A stretch of 64,000 nt of DNA from an uncultured Eubacteriales bacterium (GTDB lineage Bacteria > Bacillota > Clostridia > Oscillospirales > Acutalibacteraceae): the NCBI GenBank assembly GCA_934454655.1, contig CAKSFK010000009.1:1-64000 (forward strand), in the 5' to 3' direction. The position numbers and the translations under genes are program-made. The notes beneath the pieces are model-generated. The model did not search any database and was not told where the DNA came from. It saw nothing but the letters and a program-made list of their open reading frames with translations. Shown piece after piece: positions 8,246-14,487 of this stretch. Within the stretch, counting starts at the first letter, position 1. Every line of letters begins with the position of its first letter.

Positions 8246-8635
8246 TTATTTGTTCGGTTTCTCTTTCAAATTACATTCACCGCAAACACCGTATACCATA
8301 TAAACCGTTGTTTCGCTTTCAAACCCGTTATCTTCGGCTATATCAGCCAGATAATCGTGTTCAAGCCGGGCATCGAATATTCTTCCGCATTTTTTACAGT
8401 GCAAATGCGCGTGCGGGGAAGCGTCCCCATCAAAATGCTCATATCCGTCCCCAACCGAAAGGGAAAGAACCGTTCCGTCGGCACTGAGCTCGGCAAGATT
8501 TCGGTAAACCGTACCGAGGCTTATGTTCGGTATTATTTTCCTAACCTCTTCGTACACAGCAGCGGCGGTGGGATGAGTGTCTGTTGAGCGCAAAACCTGC
8601 AAAATAGCCTCGCGCTGACGTGAGTAATTTTTCAT
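8246..8635 (-). CDS. perR: Fur-family peroxide regulator (PerR-like)
   Basis: A 129-aa Fur-family repressor. The N-terminal winged helix includes HPTAAAVYEEVRKIIPNISLGTVYRNLAELS. The C-terminal half has the His-rich regulatory site (HFDGDASPHAHLHC) and two structural-zinc CxxC pairs (CKKC, CGEC). Operon placement with rubrerythrin favours PerR over Fur or Zur. AGGTGA lies about 7 bp before the ATG. A perfect palindrome of PerR-box type overlaps its own transcription start, indicating autoregulation. Confidence 0.88.
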   Translation of the reverse strand: MKNYSRQREAILQVLRSTDTHPTAAAVYEEVRKIIPNISLGTVYRNLAELSADGTVLSLSVGDGYEHFDGDASPHAHLHCKKCGRIFDARLEHDYLADIAEDNGFESETTVYMVYGVCGECNLKEKPNK

Positions 8636-8650
8636 TGAGTCACCTAAATC

Positions 8651-8663
8651 AGTAATGATTACT
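8651..8663. promoter_or_regulatory. PerR-box-like operator
   Basis: AGTAATGATTACT is a perfect 6-1-6 inverted repeat, close to the PerR box TTATAATnATTATAA. It lies just downstream of the -10 of the perR promoter, where bound repressor would block initiation. Confidence 0.75.
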
Positions 8664-8668
8664 ATTTT

Positions 8669-8696
8669 ATTATACCGATAATTTTAATTTTGTCAA
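8669..8696 (-). promoter_or_regulatory. perR-rbr promoter
   Basis: On the minus strand TTGACA (8696-8691) and TATAAT (8674-8669) are both exact consensus, separated by 16 bp. Confidence 0.85.
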
Positions 8697-8711
8697 GCAT
8701 TTTTTTTAAAC

Positions 8712-8740
8712 TTGACATATTTTTTTTTATGTTTTATTAT
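8712..8740 (+). promoter_or_regulatory. rex promoter
   Basis: TTGACA (8712-8717), 17-bp spacer, TATTAT (8735-8740). It is back-to-back with the perR promoter. I did not find a convincing Rex operator here. Confidence 0.8.
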
Positions 8741-8808
8741 TAATACATTAGATAAAATTCCAACATTAAATTTTCACCATATATATTATCAGCGAAACGG
8801 AGGAAAAT

Positions 8809-9432
8809 ATGAGCGGAACAATATCCAATTCGGTAATAAACCGCCTGCCCAGATATTACAGATTTTTAGGCGAGCTTAAAAATAACGGCAAAAGCAGAAT
8901 ATCCTCAAGAGAACTTGCGGAAAAAATGGGACTTACAGCTAGCCAAATAAGGCAGGACTTTAACTGTTTCGGCGGTTTCGGGCAGCAGGGTTACGGCTAC
9001 AATATTGAGCTTTTGAGGTCCGAAATAGGAAAAATTTTGGGACTTGACAAGCAGAAAAGCGCAATCATAATAGGTATGGGAAATTTGGGCAAGGCTATTG
9101 CTCTGCACATTAATTTTGAATCAAAAGGCTTTAGGCTTATAGGATTGTTTGATAAAAAGGAAGCCCTTGTGGGGCAGATAATAAAAAATATGCCGGTGAG
9201 AAGTGTTTTATCGCTTGATGAATTCTGCCGTGAGAATCTGCCGCAGGTTGCCGTACTTTGTATCCCGAAAGAGGAAGCCGAAGCCGTTTCCTCGCAGCTT
9301 ATGGCACTGGGAGTCAAGGCATTCTGGAATTTCAGCCACTATGACCTTGCAATAAACAACCCCGGAATATCAGTTGAGAACGTTCACTTGGGCGACAGCC
9401 TGATGAAGCTTTCTTACGGTATGAATCGTTGA
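8809..9432 (+). CDS. rex: Redox-sensing transcriptional repressor Rex
   Basis: A 207-aa Rex protein, normal length. The winged HTH spans residues about 12-75, with recognition segment ISSRELAEKMGLTASQIRQDFNCF-like sequence and the FGGFGQQGYGY loop. The Rossmann domain has GMGNLG at 89-94. Rex senses the NADH/NAD ratio and represses fermentation and respiration genes when NAD is high. CGGAGG lies 7 bp before the ATG. It is divergent from perR, so two redox regulators share one intergenic region. Confidence 0.95.
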   Translation: MSGTISNSVINRLPRYYRFLGELKNNGKSRISSRELAEKMGLTASQIRQDFNCFGGFGQQGYGYNIELLRSEIGKILGLDKQKSAIIIGMGNLGKAIALHINFESKGFRLIGLFDKKEALVGQIIKNMPVRSVLSLDEFCRENLPQVAVLCIPKEEAEAVSSQLMALGVKAFWNFSHYDLAINNPGISVENVHLGDSLMKLSYGMNR

Positions 9433-9442
9433 AATTTTAAAA

Positions 9443-9488
9443 GGCGGTACGACAGTAAATTTGAAAAACTGCCGTATTGTCTTTTTTT
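9443..9488 (+). terminator. Terminator after rex
   Basis: GGCGGTACGACAGT pairs with ACTGCCGTATTGTC through G-U wobbles and one mismatch, and is followed directly by seven Ts. Confidence 0.75.
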
Positions 9489-9541
9489 GTAATTATTATT
9501 ATCGCAAAAAAAGTGCAAAATAATTACGGGAAGTGATTATT

Positions 9542-10789
9542 TTGAAATTTATGCGCGGACTTTCAAAAGGTCTGTTTTATACGGCGTTTTTTCTTGATAC
9601 TATAATTTTTTCTTTAATTATATACCTTAACGTCACCGTAAGCGAGCAATACAAAATCAAACGCGGGGATATGCTTGAGTTCAACTCTGTAATACCGATA
9701 ACCGCGGTTTATAAAGGGGCGCTGCTTTCGGAAAGCGGGGTAACCGAAAACGTCGGGACCGAATTTAACGTAGGTCTTAAGGCATTCGGAATAATACCCT
9801 TTTCAACCGTTAATGTTGAAGTTGTTGACGAAATGCACGTGGCAGTTCTCGGAACGCCGTTCGGTATGCGGCTCTACACCGACGGCGTGCTTGTAATTAA
9901 CATTACGGATGTTGAAACCGAGAACGGCGGCATTTCTCCTGCGGCTAGGGCGGGCATAAAAAAGGGGGATTACATTGTTTCGGTAGACGGAAGGAAAATT
10001 CACACAAACGAGGAGCTTTGTGCGACGGTGGAAGCATCGGCAGGCAAGACAATGCGGTTTGTAATCAAGCGCGGCGGGAAGGAGCAGAACATAGAGGTAA
10101 GCGCGGCTCTTTCAAAGGAAACCGAAAGCTACAAGATAGGTTTATGGGTTCGCGACAGCTCCGCGGGAATAGGAACAATGACATTTTACAGCCCTGCCAC
10201 TGGCGTTGTGTGCGGGCTGGGTCACGGCGTATGTGACGACGACACAGAGGAGCTGTTAAAGCTGGATTCGGGCGAGCTTGTCACGGCGGAGATAATTGAT
10301 ATTGAAAAGGGCAGCGATGGTTGCCCGGGTCAGCTCAAGGGCAAATTTACCTACGGAACGATAGGCGCGATAGATAAAAACTGCGAGTGCGGCGTTTACA
10401 GTATTCTAAAGGGCAGTATAAGCCTTTCCAATCTTACCGAAATAGCCCTCAAGCAGGAGATAAAAGACGGTTACGCACAGATTCTGTGTACCGTAGACAA
10501 CGGCACACCTAGGATGTATGACTGCCGCGTTAAAAAACGCAGTTCATCATACCTTTCATCTGTCCAGAATATTACCGTTACCGTAACCGACAAAAAACTG
10601 CTTGACACCACGGGCGGAATAGTGCAGGGTATGTCGGGCAGTCCTATTCTGCAAAACGGGAAGCTTATAGGCGCCGTTACGCACGTGCTTATTGACGACC
10701 CCACCACCGGGTACGGAATATTTGCGGAAAATATGCTTAAAACGGCGCAATCCGTAGCCGAAACAAATAAATTAAAGGCTGCGTCATGA
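9542..10789 (+). CDS. spoIVB: SpoIVB-type sporulation serine protease (S55, PDZ)
   Basis: About 415 aa. There is an N-terminal membrane segment (FYTAFFLDTIIFSLIIYLNV), a PDZ domain at about 105-185 (SPAARAGIKKGDYIVSVDG), and the S55 peptidase domain with His about 228 in GLGHGV and Ser about 367 in GMSGSP. In endospore formers SpoIVB is secreted from the forespore and triggers pro-sigma-K processing. TTG at 9542 is chosen because GGAAGTGAT, close to the full anti-SD complement, ends 4 bp before it; GTG 9533 lies inside that site and ATG 9551 is also possible. It is evidence for sporulation ancestry. Confidence 0.93.
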   Translation: MKFMRGLSKGLFYTAFFLDTIIFSLIIYLNVTVSEQYKIKRGDMLEFNSVIPITAVYKGALLSESGVTENVGTEFNVGLKAFGIIPFSTVNVEVVDEMHVAVLGTPFGMRLYTDGVLVINITDVETENGGISPAARAGIKKGDYIVSVDGRKIHTNEELCATVEASAGKTMRFVIKRGGKEQNIEVSAALSKETESYKIGLWVRDSSAGIGTMTFYSPATGVVCGLGHGVCDDDTEELLKLDSGELVTAEIIDIEKGSDGCPGQLKGKFTYGTIGAIDKNCECGVYSILKGSISLSNLTEIALKQEIKDGYAQILCTVDNGTPRMYDCRVKKRSSSYLSSVQNITVTVTDKKLLDTTGGIVQGMSGSPILQNGKLIGAVTHVLIDDPTTGYGIFAENMLKTAQSVAETNKLKAAS

Positions 10790-10793
10790 AAAA

Positions 10794-10816
10794 CGGGCGA
10801 AACAATTTCGCCCCTA
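10794..10816. repeat. GGGCGAAA/TTTCGCCC hairpin
   Basis: GGGCGAAA CAA TTTCGCCC plus CCTAC lies just after spoIVB. Its form resembles short dispersed palindromes seen in Clostridia genomes (from memory), so it may be a repeat copy rather than a dedicated site. Confidence 0.4.
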
Positions 10817-10822
10817 CCCTTG

Positions 10823-10847
10823 AAAAACCGCTTATTTGGCGGTTTTT
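10823..10847 (+). terminator. Terminator-like hairpin after spoIVB
   Basis: AAAAACCGC TTATTTG GCGGTTTTT: a 9-bp stem whose A/T flanks form the U-tract on both strands. Confidence 0.65.
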
Positions 10848-10895
10848 CGCTTGTAAGGTGTTTTTCCGCCGCACGTGTCAGCGGGAAAACAAAAT

Positions 10896-10911
10896 GCGGC
10901 GTAAACGCCGC
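10896..10911. repeat. Small GC-rich hairpin
   Basis: GCGGCG TAAA CGCCGC, a 6-bp perfect stem in the intergenic stretch after spoIVB. No function assigned. Confidence 0.4.
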
Positions 10912-10997
10912 AGAAATAGAATTTGAGATTTATCGACAGACTTCGCCCGCTTTTTTAATTTAATTTTTATAGTCCGAAAAAAAAATCGGATATTAAA

Positions 10998-11167
10998 TTA
11001 TTTTTCGGTCTGCTTATATCTTTCCGCGATCTCCTCATTAACCTTTGCATACATTATTTCAATAGGCTTTAAATCTTCTTCATTCTCGCTTGCCTCCCAA
11101 TATGAACGCCGTACTTTGCGTATTCTTCCTTTTCAACAATGACTTCAACATTGTCCATTTCTTTCAT
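10998..11167 (-). pseudogene. Frameshifted small acidic protein gene
   Basis: ATG at 11167-11165 follows a GGGGGGAAAAG ribosome site. The first frame reads MKEMDNVEVIVEKEEYAKYG, then runs to an early TAA after about 32 codons. From the middle, the neighbouring frame continues as a clearly coding tail (YWEASENEEDLKPIEIMYAK and onward to a stop at 11000-10998). The two join at about 11100 if one base is restored; the length of 170 nt is 3n+2, which fits a single deletion. No slippery heptamer is seen at the junction. The original product would be about 56 aa of unknown function. A sequencing error is an alternative. Confidence 0.6.
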
Positions 11168-11336
11168 GTTGCTTTTCCCCCCTGAGATACAGACATCATT
11201 TCAGAAATTACCGCTGTTATTTAATAAATATAAGTATAATATTGCTTTTTTACATAGTTGTACAAAAATAGTTTACAAATAACCTCTTGACAATTTTCGG
11301 CTGTTAAAATACAATAAATACAGTAAACTATATGCT

Positions 11337-11368
11337 AAAAAAAACTCCCCCGAACTGTTTCGGGAGAG
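11337..11368 (-). terminator. Terminator of tRNA-Thr
   Basis: On the minus strand CTCCCGAA and TTCGGGGGAG form a stem with an ACAG loop, followed by at least seven Ts, a few bases past the tRNA CCA end. Confidence 0.85.
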
Positions 11369-11370
11369 TG

Positions 11371-11446
11371 TGGAGCTGAAGATGGGACTCGAACCCACGA
11401 CCTGCTGATTACGAATCAGCTGCTCTACCAACTGAGCCACTCCAGC
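11371..11446 (-). tRNA. tRNA-Thr (anticodon CGT)
   Basis: The 76-nt cloverleaf has acceptor GCTGGAG pairing with CTTCAGC (one G-U), D-arm GCTCAGTTGGTAGAGC, anticodon stem GCTGA/TCAGC with loop TTCGTAA (anticodon CGT), T-arm GTGGGTTCGAGTCCCAT, discriminator T and an encoded CCA. CGT reads ACG codons. It is a single-gene unit with its own promoter and terminator. Confidence 0.95.
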
Positions 11447-11456
11447 AATTGTTTAA

Positions 11457-11485
11457 ATTATATCAAAAATATCATTGCAAGTCAA
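11457..11485 (-). promoter_or_regulatory. tRNA-Thr promoter
   Basis: On the minus strand TTGACT (11485-11480), 17 bp, TATAAT (11462-11457), about 11 bp before the tRNA 5' end. Confidence 0.85.
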
Positions 11486-11516
11486 GAGTTAAATTAAAAC
11501 CGGGGAGATATTAAAA

Positions 11517-11948
11517 ATGACGGAAACAATTAATCAAAGAATCGCATTGTACAGAAAGCTTGCTAACCTTACGCAAACAGAGGCTGCGGAGAAAATGGGA
11601 ATGAAATGCAGCACCTATTCTCAGATGGAAAGAAAAGGCTCGATAAGCGCCGAAAAATTGCTTGCCCTCTCCGATTTGTTCGGTGTGACGCCCGAAATGC
11701 TTTTGTTTGACACAAGAAGCGCCGGCACCATGCCTGTAACCGAAGCGCCTACCGAGCCAAAGCCCGAAACGCAGATGACGTTCAGACAGTCCGTTCCGTA
11801 TTCCGGGACATCATACGGAGCGTCCTCGTTTATTTTCACCCACAAAGAGGAAAACATTGTGAAGATTCTTAGAAATCTTCCGAAGTCCGACTATGATGAC
11901 GTTATTAATTATATTAACGGCAAATATAAGGATTCTAAAAATAAGTAG
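11517..11948 (+). CDS. XRE-family HTH regulator
   Basis: A 143-aa protein with an N-terminal Cro/C1-type HTH (residues 6-62: INQRIALYRKLANLTQTEAAE, then MKCSTYSQMERKGSISAEKLL). A low-complexity Pro/Thr/Glu linker follows, then a helical C-terminus (VKILRNLPKSDYDDVINYING) of a kind seen in chromosomal, non-phage members. GGGGAG lies upstream of the ATG. It stands alone between tRNA-Thr and a strong bidirectional terminator. The target is unknown. Confidence 0.85.
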   Translation: MTETINQRIALYRKLANLTQTEAAEKMGMKCSTYSQMERKGSISAEKLLALSDLFGVTPEMLLFDTRSAGTMPVTEAPTEPKPETQMTFRQSVPYSGTSYGASSFIFTHKEENIVKILRNLPKSDYDDVINYINGKYKDSKNK

Positions 11949-11952
11949 TGTG

Positions 11953-11988
11953 AAATCGCCGCATACAGTTATCTGTATGCGGCGATTT
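11953..11988. terminator. Bidirectional terminator between convergent genes
   Basis: AAATCGCCGCATACAG (11953-11968), loop TTAT, and its exact reverse complement (11973-11988) form a 16-bp perfect stem with A/T flanks. It serves the XRE gene on one side and the deoD-to-propeller operon on the other. Confidence 0.85.
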
Positions 11989-11995
11989 TGTGCTT

Positions 11996-13879
11996 TTATT
12001 TAATATCTGTCTTTCCGAGCCGTTTAAACGAAGCGATATCAAAGTACATTATGCTGTCGCTTGAAACAACATAAAATGTATTGCCTATATAAAGCCCGCG
12101 CGCTTCTATGCCGTTAAGGGATATTTTTAAATTTAATTTTTCTGTGAAGCCGCCGTTCTCAATTGAATACACCTTATAGCGCGCACCGTCGGCAGCGTAA
12201 ACGGGGAAGCCTATTAAATTCTTTTCCTTATCAACCAACACGGCTTTATGGTTATACAGTGCCGATGAATACTGAGCGCCGACATCCGTTTTTGCGCTTT
12301 CCGTGACATTTGAGGGGTCGGAAACATCAAACACCGAAAGCTTAACCCCCGTTGCCCTGCCTGTGTTCTCATCGGCACTCTGACCTAAGCCTAACAGCTT
12401 ACCGTCGCCGTAAGGGAACAGGTAATTTGAAAAGCCAGGGATTTTAAGACTGCCTATAATTTTCGGGGCGCTCGGGTCGGAAACATCTACGCTGAACAAC
12501 GGGTCAACCTGCCTGAATGTGACAAAGTAAGCCACATCGCCCATAAAGCGAACCGAATAGACCCTTTCCCCCGGCGCAACATTTTCAACCGACCCTGTTT
12601 GCTTTAGGTCCTCATTAAAAATGTAAAGCGCGTTTGATGAGGTTTCCCTGTTTTCCTCATACCTGTAATCGGTCACAACAAAGCGGTAAAACCCTTTGTA
12701 CTCGTCAATTGAAAACTGATTTAAAAGCGTTCCCGCAAGCTCTGCCGACGCCTTTATTTCAATGTTGCCATCCTTAACGGAAAAGCGCGCGATCTGTGTT
12801 TTGCCGTTTTCGCCGCTTATTCCCGCGGTTATAATGTTCTCTGTGCTTGCATACACGGTGTAACTGCCGCCGAGCAACGACTGCGTTGAAACCATTTTGC
12901 CGCTTTCTGCTTCATAGCAGCCGAGTACCGTATAGGTAATCGCGGCGCAGTTATCATAAAAATGGATTGTATCCGCCTTTACCGCACCGTCATAATTGCC
13001 GCAACGCACAACCGGCACATACGTTTCCGCCTGCTGTTTTTTTATTGCGGACGGTGAACTGATACTGTAATCGGAGATAACAAAGAGCCTGCCGTTTATA
13101 AATCTTGACTCATTATAATAACCGCTTTGCGTGCAGGTTTGTACCCTTTTCGGGTTTTCGGGAGAAGATACATCGAAAAAGTCGGCGCGGGAAGTGCATC
13201 CTCCGTCCTCTGAATCCTCGTTGCCTATAACCGCAAGCCTGTTACCGTTTAAATACATATCGGACGCGGAAAATTCAAGATTTATTTCTGAAATGCTTGT
13301 CGGTTCCCTGTTCTCAACCTTAAAAACATAAACTTTTTCCCCGACGTCGAATTTAAGAACATAGATATATTTGCCGTCGGTCTTTACAATGTCAGCCTCG
13401 TCAACGCCGTCAACCTGAGTCGTTGTGCTGCTGTGTTCCGTTTCGGCAGGGGCAGAAGAGCTTTGGTCGACATATTCCTGTGTGCCGGTATTTGATTTAT
13501 TGCCGTTCGCAGAACTACCTTTAAGCGTTCCGTTTGCCGATTCCGCGGCGCCGTCAAGCATAACTTCGTTTATGCCGTTTATTTTTCTTGCGTATTTCGT
13601 GTATTTTTCAATAGCCTTGTAAATTTCGCCGTAGCTGTCCGCGGGCTTCATTATTCCCGCAGCCGAAGCCTGTTTACTCTGATTTGAAAGCAGTACTCCC
13701 GCTGAAAACACGACCGCCGCGCACATTACCGCAGCCGCCGCACCGCGGAACACGGTTATACCGCGCCTTCTTGAGGGCTTGCCGCCGGGTATTTCCATTT
13801 TACGGCGAACTCTGTCTTTAATATATCCGTCCGGCTTTAAGGTATCAAGCTGTTTACCGAATTCATCTTTAAAATTCAT
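11996..13879 (-). CDS. Membrane-anchored beta-propeller protein, putative anti-sigma factor
   Basis: A 627-aa protein with a basic cytoplasmic N-terminus (about 1-43), one membrane helix (about 44-66, RGAAAAVMCAAVVFSAGVLL), a low-complexity Ser/Gly linker, and a large extracellular domain of the 'C-terminal beta-propeller' type (blade-like DVSDPSAPK, DVSDPSNV and VDGVDEADIVKTDGKYIYVL segments). The ATG overlaps the sigma-factor stop (ATGA), with GGAGG inside the sigma gene. An ECF sigma gene followed by a single-pass protein with a small cytoplasmic domain is the usual sigma/anti-sigma arrangement, so sequestration of that sigma is inferred. The propeller would then be the outside sensor. Confidence 0.75.
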   Translation of the reverse strand: MNFKDEFGKQLDTLKPDGYIKDRVRRKMEIPGGKPSRRRGITVFRGAAAAVMCAAVVFSAGVLLSNQSKQASAAGIMKPADSYGEIYKAIEKYTKYARKINGINEVMLDGAAESANGTLKGSSANGNKSNTGTQEYVDQSSSAPAETEHSSTTTQVDGVDEADIVKTDGKYIYVLKFDVGEKVYVFKVENREPTSISEINLEFSASDMYLNGNRLAVIGNEDSEDGGCTSRADFFDVSSPENPKRVQTCTQSGYYNESRFINGRLFVISDYSISSPSAIKKQQAETYVPVVRCGNYDGAVKADTIHFYDNCAAITYTVLGCYEAESGKMVSTQSLLGGSYTVYASTENIITAGISGENGKTQIARFSVKDGNIEIKASAELAGTLLNQFSIDEYKGFYRFVVTDYRYEENRETSSNALYIFNEDLKQTGSVENVAPGERVYSVRFMGDVAYFVTFRQVDPLFSVDVSDPSAPKIIGSLKIPGFSNYLFPYGDGKLLGLGQSADENTGRATGVKLSVFDVSDPSNVTESAKTDVGAQYSSALYNHKAVLVDKEKNLIGFPVYAADGARYKVYSIENGGFTEKLNLKISLNGIEARGLYIGNTFYVVSSDSIMYFDIASFKRLGKTDIK

Positions 13880-14487
13880 AAATCCTCCGCCTTTATCATT
13901 GTTTTAAGCCGTTGCCGCGCGCGCGAAAGCCGCGTTTTAACAGCCGAAGGGGTAATACCGAGAATTTCCGACATTTCGTCCACCGAATAACCGGAATAAT
14001 AGTAAAGATATACCGCGGTGCGGTATTTTACGGGAAGCTTAAACACCGCCGAAAGCGCGCTTTCACAAGAGCCGTTTTCCGCAGCCGGTATGCTTTCATC
14101 AAGCGGCGCGGTTCTTCTAAACCACGCGCTTGTAAGCAGACTGTTACTGCAGTTAACGGTTATTCTTATAAGCATTGCCTTAACGTGTTCCTCCGATTGC
14201 ATGGTGCGCCACACCTTCATATACCGCAAAAACACCTCTTGCAGTATATCGTCGCTGTCGTGACGGTTCTTTGTCCGCACAAATGCAAGCCGATAGACCG
14301 TATCGGCATATTTTTCAAACGCAGCCTGCGGCGCCGCAAAGCCGTTTTCGTTTAAAGACAGTGCGCTTTCCAATTTACGGCACTTCCCTTCCTCACCTGT
14401 TTTCGGTTCCCCTTCATATACAATACCTGAGAAAGGCCTAAAAGGTTTCATTTTTTTTTTAGGATTTAAAGTTGTGTTACTGCACAC
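13876..14487 (-). CDS. ECF RNA polymerase sigma factor
   Basis: Up to 203 aa. Region 2 is DTVYRLAFVRTKNRHDSDDILQEVFLRYMK-like and region 4 is a clear HTH (YYSGYSVDEMSEILGITPSAVKTRLSRARQRL). The start is unsettled. GTG at 14487 overlaps the LRR gene end by 11 bp but has a weak ribosome site. TTG at 14373 has GAGGAAGGGAAG 9 bp before it and gives a protein of ordinary ECF length. The stop overlaps the putative anti-sigma start. It is co-directional with deoD, birA and the LRR gene, so it may be read from that transcript as well as from an autoregulated promoter I could not locate. Confidence 0.88.
   Translation of the reverse strand: MCSNTTLNPKKKMKPFRPFSGIVYEGEPKTGEEGKCRKLESALSLNENGFAAPQAAFEKYADTVYRLAFVRTKNRHDSDDILQEVFLRYMKVWRTMQSEEHVKAMLIRITVNCSNSLLTSAWFRRTAPLDESIPAAENGSCESALSAVFKLPVKYRTAVYLYYYSGYSVDEMSEILGITPSAVKTRLSRARQRLKTMIKAEDL

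Noticed and set aside
11095..11110. Programmed -1 frameshifting in the small acidic gene
   Set aside because: No slippery heptamer or downstream pseudoknot is visible at the junction; a deletion or sequencing error is simpler.
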